NCBI GenBank assembly: GCA_937899725.1
Contig: CALCCA010000133.1
Span: 1-33,655, forward strand
Origin: an uncultured Halomicronema sp.
GTDB taxonomy: Bacteria > Cyanobacteriota > Cyanobacteriia > Phormidesmidales > Phormidesmidaceae
DNA: 33,655 nt
Reading direction: 5' to 3'
The position numbers and the translations under genes are program-made. The notes below the pieces were generated by a model. The model made no database searches and was not told the DNA's origin. It saw nothing but the letters and a program-made list of their open reading frames with translations. How positions within the stretch are numbered: the stretch's first letter is position 1; every line of letters starts with the position of its first letter. This document shows positions 16,140 through 24,076 of this stretch, piece after piece.

Positions 16140-17426
16140 TTACGTGTTCATCCGTTCATAAATCGCAGAAGTTGAGGGTGAGTAGCGGGTCAGATAGTTG
16201 AAGATCCAAAACTTGATGCAGGAATCAATGAAGACGGGCACGGTGGCAATAAACCCATTGATGAAAATTTTGCTTTCAGGAATGCCGAAATGTCCGAGGA
16301 TGCTTTCTAAAAACACTTCCCAGCCTTCTGCTGAGTGGAAACCGACGAAGATGTCAGTGATCAAAATAAAGAGAAACACCTTCATCGGATCCCGCAGATT
16401 AAGAAAGGTGCGATTAGAGACGGCTCTGATCAGATTAACCTGTCGTCTGCCGACGAGCACCAACCCCACAAAAACCACAAAGGCAATCACATCGGCCAGC
16501 AAATTTTTTAAGCCGTTGAGTTCACTTTCTCTCGCTTCGCGCCAGATATCGAAGGCTGATTCTTGCAAATATGCCTGCCTGATTTCATCATTCATTTCGT
16601 CGTAGTAGCCCAGCAGCGTGGCGACTTCGAGCTTTTCTTTGGCAAAGAGATATTCGCGGGCAAACTCTTCTTGAATTTCCTCACTCAGACTGATTTCGGT
16701 GGGATTGACGTTACTATAGCTGCCCATCAGGGGCTCAAAGAGCAGGTTGCGGGTCAGAATTTGAATCGAGAGAGGAATGATCAGCAGCACCGCCAGCCAG
16801 CGCAGGGCCACACGATTTTGCTGGCGCTGTAGTCGCAGTTGACCGATGAGCTGCTGCTCGTAATCACTCTCTGTTTCTTTGTTGGGCGATCGCAGGCGGG
16901 GCAAAAAAGACTCGCGCGGGCGATCTCGATCGGCGGCCAACATGGGCGGGTCGAGGGTGACCTCTTTGACCGGCATCGATTCTACAGCGGGCATTGGAGT
17001 GTCTAAGGCAGCGTCACCCGTCAAAAAAGTAAGGGTGTTCCCGGCAGTGCGATATTTGGCCACCACCGATTCGATGAATTCTAGCTGGGCCAGCACCGGC
17101 TCGCGATCGCGCTGCACTTCATCCTCAGATGCATCCGGCTTGGCCTCAACGGGCGGCGCCGTGGCGGCGGTGTCGAATAAAAAGCTATTGGCTTTGAACT
17201 GGGTCAGGTTGAAGCGAATTTTGAGGAGCTGGCGATCGCGCAGGCTAGCAGCATAGTCGGCGACGGTTTTGCTTTTATCGGGCGCGTCGGTAATTTTCTG
17301 ACCGTCAAACAGTTCGACTTCTAACTTTTGAATCGTTAACGCCCCCTCGTAGGCTGCTTCTAAAGCTTTTCGACGTCTTTGGGTGAACCAAGCAAAAACT
17401 TGGTTAGAAGCATTACGAAATTCCAT
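16140..17426 (-). CDS. pxcA: Proton extrusion protein PxcA (CemA/CotA family)
   Basis: A 428-residue inner-membrane protein of the PxcA/CemA family, required in cyanobacteria for light-driven, Na+-dependent proton extrusion and pH homeostasis and tied to inorganic carbon uptake (family knowledge). Start: ATG 17426, because AGGAAGG lies just upstream; a frame start at 17504 is rejected. The soluble N-terminal region (about 1-210) is rich in charged residues. Four membrane segments follow: WLAVLLIIPLSIQILT, NLLADVIAFVVFVGLVLVG, MKVFLFILITDIFVGF and INGFIATVPVFIDSCIKFWI. Family hallmarks are FVGFHSAEGWE, the FIATVPVFIDS segment and the C-terminal LTRYSPSTSAIYERMN. It looks intact although decayed genes lie next to it. 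Confidence 0.92.
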   Translation of the reverse strand: MEFRNASNQVFAWFTQRRRKALEAAYEGALTIQKLEVELFDGQKITDAPDKSKTVADYAASLRDRQLLKIRFNLTQFKANSFLFDTAATAPPVEAKPDASEDEVQRDREPVLAQLEFIESVVAKYRTAGNTLTFLTGDAALDTPMPAVESMPVKEVTLDPPMLAADRDRPRESFLPRLRSPNKETESDYEQQLIGQLRLQRQQNRVALRWLAVLLIIPLSIQILTRNLLFEPLMGSYSNVNPTEISLSEEIQEEFAREYLFAKEKLEVATLLGYYDEMNDEIRQAYLQESAFDIWREARESELNGLKNLLADVIAFVVFVGLVLVGRRQVNLIRAVSNRTFLNLRDPMKVFLFILITDIFVGFHSAEGWEVFLESILGHFGIPESKIFINGFIATVPVFIDSCIKFWIFNYLTRYSPSTSAIYERMNT

Positions 17427-17546
17427 ATCCTTCCTGCGAGAAAGTCGACCCAGGCAATTGCCCTCAAATATAAGGGCTCGGGCTCGGTTCTGAACGTTGG
17501 TCAACCCCGGTGACCGCCAGAAGGTGATTTTTTCTTGTCACGGTAA

Positions 17547-17597
17547 TGCTTTCTCTCTAGTGGAAATGACTGAGACAGATTCACTAGAGAGAAAGCA
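17547..17597. repeat. Perfect 16-bp inverted repeat upstream of pxcA
   Basis: The arms TGCTTTCTCTCTAGTG (17547-17562) and CACTAGAGAGAAAGCA (17582-17597) are exact reverse complements around a 19-base loop. The structure lies about 120 bases before the pxcA start. No U-run follows on either strand, so it is not a standard terminator. It could be a protein-binding site, a mobile-element end pair or an RNA structure in the pxcA leader. Confidence 0.6.
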
Positions 17598-17608
17598 CAG
17601 GGATTCGT

Positions 17609-17866
17609 GATCAAGTGAAGCAGGGACTTCGGCGTCGTTTTCGGATGACCGAAAACCTCACCCTCGATAGGGTCCAAAATGCTCTGCAAGAGGATAGTGC
17701 GCAGCTGATTCGCTCAAGCTTCACGAAGGAGTAGGAAGAAAAACTCAAAGAACATTTCAGCGCCATCTAAAAACTTGCCGAGCAGCCGTTTGAGCCTCTC
17801 TGGAGATTGACAATCCTCGGGAATGAGTTAAATCCAGAAATCCACGAAGCCTTAAACCTAGGCAAT
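17609..17866 (+). pseudogene. Possible degenerate protein gene fragment
   Basis: One plus-strand frame stays protein-like through two stops: DQVKQGLRRRFRMTENLTLD, then VQNALQEDSAQLIRSSFTKE, stop, EEKLKEHFSAI, stop, EQPFEPLWRLTILGNELNPE. There is no plausible start codon with a ribosome site. The amphipathic character suggests a decayed gene rather than chance, but I recognise no family. It occupies most of the gap between pxcA and the PEP-CTERM gene. Confidence 0.3.
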
Positions 17867-17876
17867 ACCGCCATAG

Positions 17877-17917
17877 CGAAAAGCGGCCATCTCTAGACAA
17901 GAGATGGCCGCTTTTCG
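17877..17917 (-). terminator. Strong bidirectional hairpin terminator
   Basis: The perfect 18-bp arms CGAAAAGCGGCCATCTCT (17877-17894) and AGAGATGGCCGCTTTTCG (17900-17917) enclose a 5-base loop. The GC stem GCGGCCATCTCT is followed by TTTT in both directions. It lies 57 bases after the stop of the minus-strand PEP-CTERM gene and should insulate pxcA from it. Confidence 0.8.
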
Positions 17918-17974
17918 TTGTTAGTCGCTGATCAGTTGCTCGACGTTGTGAGTCGCCGTAGCCACACAGCTTAC

Positions 17975-18775
17975 CTAGGCAACAGTGCTATCACCTTGAC
18001 GCTTGCGGAGGCCGAGGCCACCAGCCACGACAAAGGCACCTAGTCCCATCATCAAGCCTGGTTCTGGTACCGCTACACCATCAACTTGGAAGTTGACCCC
18101 GTCGCCAGTGCGACCATGGCGCTCACCTAGATTGAGAATAATCGACTTAACGTCGGTGAGTGTGGTTTCCTGGACGTTGCCGTTGGGGCCTTTGTTAATG
18201 ATGCCTGTGGCAATCTGGTCGCCATGGCTATTAAACGCAGTGTAGCTAGTGCCACCGGCTCGCTCAGTATCAAACCAGTTCACCGTCAAGTCGCTAAGCA
18301 CCTTGCTAAAGGTGAATTCGAAGGTGCCCACTTCAAGCTGCCCATCTTCCACTAGCGGCGCATTGCCAGTTGCGTCCATGGCTACAGGGCGAAACCAGAA
18401 GTCTCCAGAGCCGTCAGAAGTGCCGATATCGGTGGAAAGAAACTGGATAGCGCCATAAGTATTGTTGGTGCCAGCTTGGTCGACAAACAGGCGACTCTGG
18501 GTGCCTGTCGAGTCATCCGTCAGGCTCACAATGGACTCAATGGTGGGATCTAGGGTCAGATAGCTACAGCCACCACCCAAGCAATTGCCGAGACCAACGT
18601 TTACTTCACCTTCTTGTTGAGGCACGAGGGAGCTGGCTTGGGCTGACGGCGCGATCGCTCCCAGGCCGACAACTGACGCCGCTAAAATCGGAGCGACGTA
18701 GCCAACCTTTGTGAGCGCGCGAAAAATTGAATGTGCGATCATCGTTTTAATGTTGAGTTTGCGTGTGCAGGTCAT
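17975..18775 (-). CDS. PEP-CTERM sorting domain protein
   Basis: A 266-residue exported protein. The C-terminus has the full PEP-CTERM tripartite tag: VPEP, a hydrophobic helix (GLMMGLGAFVVAGGLGL) and basic RKRQ. This tag is recognised by exosortase, which anchors or releases such proteins in bacteria that make extracellular polysaccharide. The N-terminus carries a signal peptide ending near PSAQASS. The middle domain has a Cys pair (GNCLGGGCS) and a beta-rich region with LEVGTFEFTFSKVLSDLTVN and WFDTERAGGTSYTAFNSHGD. The first ATG (18775) has AGGAA almost touching it; ATG 18742 (MIAHSIFRALTK) gives a cleaner signal peptide and is a real alternative. A terminator lies downstream and a promoter dyad upstream. 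No exosortase is in the window. Confidence 0.85.
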   Translation of the reverse strand: MTCTRKLNIKTMIAHSIFRALTKVGYVAPILAASVVGLGAIAPSAQASSLVPQQEGEVNVGLGNCLGGGCSYLTLDPTIESIVSLTDDSTGTQSRLFVDQAGTNNTYGAIQFLSTDIGTSDGSGDFWFRPVAMDATGNAPLVEDGQLEVGTFEFTFSKVLSDLTVNWFDTERAGGTSYTAFNSHGDQIATGIINKGPNGNVQETTLTDVKSIILNLGERHGRTGDGVNFQVDGVAVPEPGLMMGLGAFVVAGGLGLRKRQGDSTVA

Positions 18776-18783
18776 TTCCTAGC

Positions 18784-18831
18784 TGATCAAGGTTGATGTC
18801 TATAAAAAGTCATCAAACACAACCGTGATCA
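18784..18831 (-). promoter_or_regulatory. Nested dyad over the PEP-CTERM promoter
   Basis: The outer arms TGATCAAGGTTG (18784-18795) and CAACCGTGATCA (18820-18831) match at 11 of 12 positions. Inside them, TTGATG (18793-18798) pairs with CATCAA (18811-18816). On the minus strand the centre reads TATAGA (18799-18804), a good -10 hexamer; the -35 is poor. The arrangement looks like an operator or activator site around the transcription start. Confidence 0.45.
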
Positions 18832-19158
18832 ACACACCCTTGTAACTAAAACAACACTAATCTGCTTTTGAACTACGTAATATGGCTAGAGGTCACAATT
18901 TACAGCACCTTGAAGCAACTACCGACTCCATAAAGGCTTTACCCAAATGAAGGAACTTTCTCTGAGAGCATTTCAGCACGAGAAAGCAGTCGAACCTGTA
19001 TTTAGGGTGTATGGCTTGGTTCGGCAATCACGTAGATCGACTCAGGTCGCGATTGCAGTCATCTGGGGGTAACCTGACTAAATTTCGGTCGGTAATAAAT
19101 GCCTGGAAAAATCAGCAAGTTCACTCGATCAGTTGCAGTGCTCATCAACGGTTCTAAA
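18832..19158. other. Intergenic region, nothing recognised
   Basis: This is AT-richer DNA between two minus-strand genes. I see no gene, no clear terminator for the pilin-like gene and no repeat shared with the rest of the window. Confidence 0.4.
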
Positions 19159-19662
19159 TCAGCGGTCGGCACCTGGGGGATTGCTGAGAGGTTGTGCTTC
19201 TAGCATCGGCAAGGCTGGTGGCTGTTTTGAGTTTTCTGTTGTCCAACACAGGCCATAACTTAGGCCCGTGTCATCGCTGTACCAAGTGAATCCGGTCAGG
19301 CTATCAAGACCATCAATATTAGCGGTAGCGGTCATGACGATAGTTTGTGGGTTGAGCGGTTTGATGGCAAACCTGTAGGGTTCAGTACCGTCAATCGGCT
19401 TGTTGTGGTCTTTGATGCGCAAATCTGCTGCCTCGCTAACCGCATCAAAATCTTCTAGAAACCTTTCGTTCTCCCAGTAAGAGACGACTTGCAGTGTCGC
19501 TAGTGCACCGATCACTTTCCGAGCGGCGTTTTCACGGCCCTCATACTTTCCAGTCGGGGTACCGCTCAGGGATGGCAACAGAATCCCGACCGACGTTGCG
19601 CCAATACCAACAATCATGATGGCGGCTGCCATCATGATGATCCGAGCCTTAGAAAACCTCAT
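19159..19662 (-). CDS. Type IV pilin-like G/H family protein
   Basis: A 167-residue protein. Start: ATG 19662, with AAGGGG directly upstream. A single N-terminal hydrophobic helix (IIMMAAAIMIVGIGATSVGILL) anchors an extracytoplasmic domain. ENAARKVIGALATLQVVSYW and NERFLEDFDAV match the alpha-helix and loop of cyanobacterial 'pilin-like G/H' proteins ('A--Y---L---Q--Y--E--F'). YRFAIKPLNPQTIVMTATAN and the final LCWTTENSKQPPALP match their beta-sheet and Pro-rich end. It lacks the canonical GFTLIE prepilin cleavage site, so it is a relative rather than a true major pilin. Role unknown; the group is often linked to pili or secretion by homology only. Confidence 0.65.
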   Translation of the reverse strand: MRFSKARIIMMAAAIMIVGIGATSVGILLPSLSGTPTGKYEGRENAARKVIGALATLQVVSYWENERFLEDFDAVSEAADLRIKDHNKPIDGTEPYRFAIKPLNPQTIVMTATANIDGLDSLTGFTWYSDDTGLSYGLCWTTENSKQPPALPMLEAQPLSNPPGADR

Positions 19663-19840
19663 TCCCCTTATCCCCTACCTAGGATGCAGTTAAGGATAAG
19701 GTTACCCATGCAGGGTTTTGCTCTTGACTGCGCTTAGGGCATGACCTCAAGCCGCATAAAGATCGACCTCATTCTCTAACAAGCTTAGATGCCGAGCATT
19801 TCAGACTTTGATTGAGTGATTTTCCAATGCGATAGGGTCG

Positions 19841-20278
19841 CTAGAATCTTATTCCTCTGCACACACCCTCGCCCCAAAATGGCCGCTTCCATAACTCTCT
19901 AAAACGCGCCACCGATGAGCGGGGCTGATCGAACGAAAGGAGCTCAATAGTCACTTCAAACAGAGACGTGTCTTCAATAATGCCAATAGCTTCTTTTTGT
20001 GAGTAGTTGCGGTATACGCAACCAATCTGATCAACCAAACCCCTTCCAAAAAGAAGCTCTGATATTGCCGCACAGATTCTGGACTGATTTTGGACTAAAT
20101 TTGACACTAATTCTCAATGAGCCAGAGAAGGGCGATCGCAGCTACCCGCGATCGCCACAATCGTAGTCGCATCCCGCTCAGAAATCATCCGCAGAGCAAT
20201 CTCCAAGGAGTAAGCTAGTCTTTCAAGAAGTCTCTTTGCTCTATTCCTAGGACTCCAAAAGCACCGATCGAGTCTCAT
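19841..20278 (-). pseudogene. Unknown small gene split by an in-frame TGA
   Basis: From ATG 20278 (AGG immediately upstream) the frame reads MRLDRCFWSPRNRAKRLLER, then LAYSLEIALRMISERDATTI, and stops at TGA 20114-20116. The same frame continues without shift: SNLVQNQSRICAAISELLFG, then EAIGIIEDTSLFEVTIELLS, ending at 19841. Read through, it is a 145-residue soluble protein with one interrupting codon (TGA, one change from CGA or TGG). Both halves have the same helical, protein-like character, which argues for one gene. I recognise no family. A GTG at 20107 could start the second half alone. An unusual HIP1 palindrome pair (GGCGATCGC / GCGATCGCC, 20130-20157) lies inside. Confidence 0.45.
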
Positions 20279-20437
20279 CCTGCATCACAGATTGGCCTAG
20301 ATGTCGCTACCGCTGTATCAAGTGGTGACAGTTAGATCTCAATGAACTGCCCCTTGAGATCGGCATGGGTTGGCCCCCGACATCCTCCATTCGAGCAAGG
20401 GCATTAAGTCTCTCAGCAAGACTCAACACCTCCAAGC

Positions 20438-20467
20438 AAGGACTTGAATTGAGCGTTTCAAGTCCTT
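20438..20467. terminator. Hairpin in the gap 20279-20606
   Basis: The arms AAGGACTTGAA (20438-20448) and TTCAAGTCCTT (20457-20467) are perfect around an 8-base loop. It lies 140 bases past the stop of the minus-strand receiver gene, so it may end that transcript. The rest of 20279-20606 holds no gene that I can support; reverse and forward ORFs there lack ribosome sites and family features. Confidence 0.45.
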
Positions 20468-20606
20468 TATTGAGACTTTTAGAATGTATTGGCACCGATT
20501 TAGTCTGTGGCGAAAAGGGATGGTGGGGTGCGGGTGCGATCGCTGAGCATGTCGCACGGCTCATCATCACCCTGTAAACACGATGGTTCTTCCGAAGTCA
20601 GCAGAT

Positions 20607-20999
20607 CTATTCCGTTGTGTCTAGCTCAGAGTTTGCTGATTCAGCGTTCAGCAGTTCACGAACTTTTTGGAGCAGCTTTTTCATCAAAAATGGCTTGCTG
20701 AAAATTGTTATGTCAAACAAACGAAATACTTGCTGGTCAATCGGCTCAAGCTCCCGAGCTGTCACGACAACAATGGGCAAAGCGCTCCCTTGTTGTTGTA
20801 TTTCTCTCAAGATCTCCATCCCATCCTTGCCGGGTAGCCCTAAATCTAGCAGCAAGAGATCAAAATTTTCTGCCAGCACCTTCTCCAAAACCGCATTGCC
20901 GTTTTCGGCTACGTCGGTCATAAATCCTGAGCGTTTAAGGCCTTTTTCGATAAAAGCTGCAATTTTCGGCTCATCTTCTGCGATCAAAATGCGACTCAT
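20607..20999 (-). CDS. Stand-alone response-regulator receiver (CheY-like)
   Basis: A 130-residue single receiver domain. Start: ATG 20999 (GAGAG upstream), which aligns the protein with its neighbour; an earlier frame start at 21032 is unlikely. Key residues are present: acidic pair in IAEDE, phospho-acceptor Asp52 in LLLLDLGLPG, Thr80 in VVVTA and Lys102 in FSKPF. It aligns without gaps through residue 104 to the receiver of the OmpR-type regulator at 21140-21811. The usual G-D-YL before the Lys has become LFDITIF, and no DNA-binding domain follows. This suggests duplication of the regulator followed by loss of the output domain. It may act as a phosphate sink or protein-protein switch for the adjacent kinase (inference). 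Confidence 0.85.
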   Translation of the reverse strand: MSRILIAEDEPKIAAFIEKGLKRSGFMTDVAENGNAVLEKVLAENFDLLLLDLGLPGKDGMEILREIQQQGSALPIVVVTARELEPIDQQVFRLFDITIFSKPFLMKKLLQKVRELLNAESANSELDTTE

Positions 21000-21139
21000 A
21001 CTCTCTGATAGGGTAATGCGTACTACAGACAAGCAACCCTATGCTGATAAATTCTCCGCTTAATAAAAATTTACGGGTTGCTTCTCTACAGTAAAAATGG
21101 CTCAGTTAAGGCCAGCATTGATTGCAGATGAAAGTTTTC

Positions 21140-21811
21140 TCATGGGCGGAGACGATAGCCCATGCCTCTAACCGTTTCAATCAGGCCATCCCCGAACTTT
21201 TTGCGCAAATATCCCACATAAACATCAACAATATTAGAGCCGGGCGCATAGTCATAGCCCCAAACCGTGTCCAACAGTTGCTCACGACTCATGACTTGAT
21301 TAGGGTGGCGCAAAAACGTTTCCGCCAGGGTAAACTCACGAGCTGAGAGATCAATTATTTGACCCTCGACCTGAAGCCGCCGCGTCCGCAAATCAAGCAC
21401 TAAAGGCCCGACTGCTAGCATATTGCTCTGGCTCTCATGGGCCGCCGTCACCACTGTTCGCAGCCGCGCCCGCACCCGTACCAGCAGCTCTTCGAAGCGA
21501 AAGGGTTTGGTCATATAATCATCGGCCCCCCGCTCAAAGCCGCTGATTTTGTCTTGAATATCGTCCCGTGCTGTCAAAATTATGATCGGGGCTAAAAACC
21601 CCTGGCCCCGCAGGTCTTCAAGCAATTCCAGGCCATCGCGGCCTGGAATTCCCAGATCTAAAATCATCAAATCGATTTGACCATCTAAAGAGATTGCTGA
21701 CGCTTCTTCACTGTTACCTGCCACCGAAATCGTGAAGCCATTGGAGACTAATCCTTTTTTCACAAAGGCGGCAATTCGCACTTCATCCTCCACAACCAGA
21801 ATGTGAGTCAT
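21140..21811 (-). CDS. OmpR/PhoB-type response regulator
   Basis: A 223-residue DNA-binding regulator. Receiver domain (1-115): VVEDE, Asp52 in LMILDLGIPGRDG, Thr80 in IILTARDD, Lys102 in GADDYMTKPF. C-terminal winged helix (about 130-223): LDLRTRRLQVEGQIIDLSAR, then EFTLAETFLRHPNQVMSREQ, recognition helix near NIVDVYVGYLRKKFG, and the ending ETVRGMGYRLRP, all typical of the OmpR family. The start codon overlaps the stop of the kinase gene by one base (TAATG), so the two are translationally coupled. It should be phosphorylated by that kinase; targets are unknown. Confidence 0.92.
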   Translation of the reverse strand: MTHILVVEDEVRIAAFVKKGLVSNGFTISVAGNSEEASAISLDGQIDLMILDLGIPGRDGLELLEDLRGQGFLAPIIILTARDDIQDKISGFERGADDYMTKPFRFEELLVRVRARLRTVVTAAHESQSNMLAVGPLVLDLRTRRLQVEGQIIDLSAREFTLAETFLRHPNQVMSREQLLDTVWGYDYAPGSNIVDVYVGYLRKKFGDGLIETVRGMGYRLRP

Positions 21812-23313
21812 TAGCTCACCATCCTGACCTGGGGAGCCACCGGGGCTAAGCGCTCGATCGGCACAATCAAATTGAAGGTGGAGCCCACATTGACTTGACT
21901 GCTGAGTTCAATATGGCCACCATGGGCTTCGGCAATCGTTTTGACGATCGCCAGTCCTAAGCCTGCCCCTTCTGACCGGCGATAGGTATTAGCCACTCGG
22001 GCAAAGCGATCAAAAATTCGGGTTTGGTCGGCCAAAGAAATGCCCTCGCCCGTGTCGCGCACCCAAAACCGAACGTGACCATTAATACGCTCAACGCCCA
22101 GCTCAATCACATCGTTGGGGAAGGTATGCTCCACAGCATTTTGCGCCAAGTTCACCAGGGCCCCCGTCAGCCACTGACGATCAGCCACAAACTTGCCCGA
22201 CCAGCGAACGCTCAGTTGCCAGTCGCGATCGCCCAGCGGCTGAATTTTGGCAAACACCTCGGGCGTAAACGCGCTCGCCTGCAGCGTTTCTAATTGCAAA
22301 AAGTCAGGCCGCTCTGCCTTGGCTAAGAGCAACAAATCATTCACGAATCGTCCCATTCGCGCTAACTCATCCATGACCAAGGCTAGCGTTTTCTGCTGCT
22401 CTTGAGGGTCATCATCCATCAGTTCTAAATGACCTTGAATGATAGTCAACGGGGTGCGGAGTTCATGACTGGCATCGTTAATGAAGCTGCGCTGTGTATC
22501 AAAAGCCTTTTGCACCCGATCCATCATGGTGTTAAAGGTTGTAGCCAAGTCGGCGAGTTCGCCTGACCCATGAATCTCTAACCGCTCCGACAGATTCGTC
22601 TCATTGATGTCTTTAGCTGTTTTGGCCAGCTGTTGCACTGGGCGCAGCAGTTGATAACTGACTAGCCAAGCCAGCAAAAATGACACCCCCACGACGCCTC
22701 CAGCGACTTGGGCAAAAATGTAAACACCTTCTAGGGCCTCAGCCCGTTCTCCGGCTGACAGGTGCGCGGCGATAAAGACCCCCATCGGCACGTCGTTGAC
22801 CTCTAATACGTGGGTCTTGTATAAAACATTGCCGATTGCTGGCTCGCCGGTCGGCACGTTCGCTTCCACCGGCTCTTGCAAATTTGCCCACTCCTGAGCC
22901 AACTCAGAATCAACCAGCGCCGTCGGCAAGATCCGCGGACTCGACTGATAAAATTCACCCCTGAGCGTCACGATGTGAAAATTGTCATCTTCGGGCAAAT
23001 CATCTTCCAGATACGTCTCAATAAACTCCAGCAGCGCCTCCTGGGTTTCGGGGCTGTCAACATTCCAATCGCGATAGGATTGCTGAAATTCTTCGAGTTC
23101 TTCTTGCAGATCGGCTCTTACCCGTTCATCAACCGCTGAGAATAAGAAATAACGGAAGAGGGGCACCGCTGTGGCTACCACTCCCAACATCGTCACGGCG
23201 TAAACCAGCAGAATGCGAGTGCGGGTTTCGCGTCTAATCTTTTTGAGCCAGTGACGGAGCGACCATAAGGGTAGGCTCTTTGACGCGAGTGGGAGCAGCA
23301 TAGAACTTCTCAT
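21811..23313 (-). CDS. Membrane sensor histidine kinase with HAMP domain
   Basis: A 500-residue membrane kinase, first gene of a two-component operon with the OmpR-type regulator. It has two membrane segments (RILLVYAVTMLGVVATAVPL; VYIFAQVAGGVVGVSFLLAW) enclosing an acidic periplasmic sensor region of about 140 residues (EELEEFQQSYRDWNVDSPET, IETYLEDDLPEDDNFHIVTL). Then come HAMP (LLRPVQQLAKTAKDINETNL), HisKA with FINDASHELRTPLTIIQGHL (His about 283), and HATPase with NLAQNAVEHT, RDTGEGI, FDRFARV and GAGLGLAIV. The sensed signal is unknown; the sensor's strong negative charge would suit a cation (speculation). Start uncertain: in-frame ATGs at 23376, 23358, 23313 and 23301; the last has GAGAAG upstream. 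Confidence 0.9.
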   Translation of the reverse strand: MRSSMLLPLASKSLPLWSLRHWLKKIRRETRTRILLVYAVTMLGVVATAVPLFRYFLFSAVDERVRADLQEELEEFQQSYRDWNVDSPETQEALLEFIETYLEDDLPEDDNFHIVTLRGEFYQSSPRILPTALVDSELAQEWANLQEPVEANVPTGEPAIGNVLYKTHVLEVNDVPMGVFIAAHLSAGERAEALEGVYIFAQVAGGVVGVSFLLAWLVSYQLLRPVQQLAKTAKDINETNLSERLEIHGSGELADLATTFNTMMDRVQKAFDTQRSFINDASHELRTPLTIIQGHLELMDDDPQEQQKTLALVMDELARMGRFVNDLLLLAKAERPDFLQLETLQASAFTPEVFAKIQPLGDRDWQLSVRWSGKFVADRQWLTGALVNLAQNAVEHTFPNDVIELGVERINGHVRFWVRDTGEGISLADQTRIFDRFARVANTYRRSEGAGLGLAIVKTIAEAHGGHIELSSQVNVGSTFNLIVPIERLAPVAPQVRMVS

Positions 23314-23519
23314 ACACAAACCGATACAGGGGGCTAACGATGTGGAAGTGTGAGTCATGCCCGGAATGATGGCCATCTCTCATCGGACTAACGCATAGCC
23401 CCTGGCATTTCCTTGCGCGCAGCGTGGCCAGAGGGCGTATTGCCGGAGAGATTTGCACTCGGTTTCCCCAAAACCAGGGATTAGGGGCCAAAAACGCAGG
23501 CAATTGCTTGAGTTCTGCC

Positions 23520-23741
23520 TCAAAGTCTTTGAAGCTTCTTCAGGTGGGTGATCAGATGTCCTGAGGCATTAAAAGGTTCCTCAAGAGACTGGCCAGCGAT
23601 CTCGAAGGCGACACGTAAAGGTGACGCCTGTCGGCAACCGATGATCACCCCTGCCCCGAGCAGTACAAAAGATTCAGCCCCAGGCGTTGCTGCGCTCTCA
23701 ACTAGCCGCAGCGGCAGCAATTTGTTCTATTCGTGCCATAG
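23520..23741 (-). other. Possible broken small gene
   Basis: A minus-strand frame (ending at TGA 23520) reads GAESFVLLGAGVIIGCRQAS, then FEIAGQSLEEPFNASGHLIT, with no ATG of its own. An ATG at 23741 in another frame reads MARIEQIAAAAAS and then stops. A third frame continues beyond 23520 with FKDFEAELKQLPAFLAPNPW. These could be pieces of one frameshifted gene, but I recognise no family and the case is weak. Confidence 0.25.
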
Positions 23742-24076
23742 TGACTCGATTCAATCGTAAGTATAGATCTCCGCAATTTTAACTAAGGAAAAGCCCGATT
23801 TTTCTAAGAATCTTCTCATCAAAGATTAATGAGCCTTCATGAAGTGGGTCTCACAAAAACTTCATCTTTTCTTTAAAGAAGGACTGCAGAGTAGAAATAT
23901 CGAACGATAACCGTCCCTACTCCCAGGCTACACAAACCAATCGTTGGGGCATCACATCAGTTGCGCTTCGTTACTAAACCCGACTTTGTGGCCCTGTTCT
24001 GGGTTGTCGATTATCACCCACCTGTGTTCCCACCGTTCAATTTTGCTCCTTCCACACTCACTAAGGGACTTACGTG
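23742..24076. other. AT-rich leader upstream of the glycan cluster
   Basis: There is no gene in this stretch. It is distinctly AT-rich from about 23755 to 23880 and probably carries the promoter of the glycosyltransferase operon. TTCATGAA and ATGAAG/CTTCAT palindromes occur at 23836-23868. I cannot point to a specific -35/-10 pair. Confidence 0.35.

Noticed and set aside
20130-20157. GGCGATCGC / GCGATCGCC inverted repeat as an operator
   Set aside because: It is two copies of the very common HIP1 sequence, which is palindromic by itself.
20307-20577. Overlapping ORFs on both strands around a hairpin
   Set aside because: They mirror each other in opposite strands, lack ribosome sites and encode nothing recognisable.
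23827-23870. Possible OmpR-type direct repeats (TTCATGAA / CTCATTAA)
   Set aside because: The spacing is irregular and the site is more than 500 bases from the kinase start; AT-rich chance is more likely.
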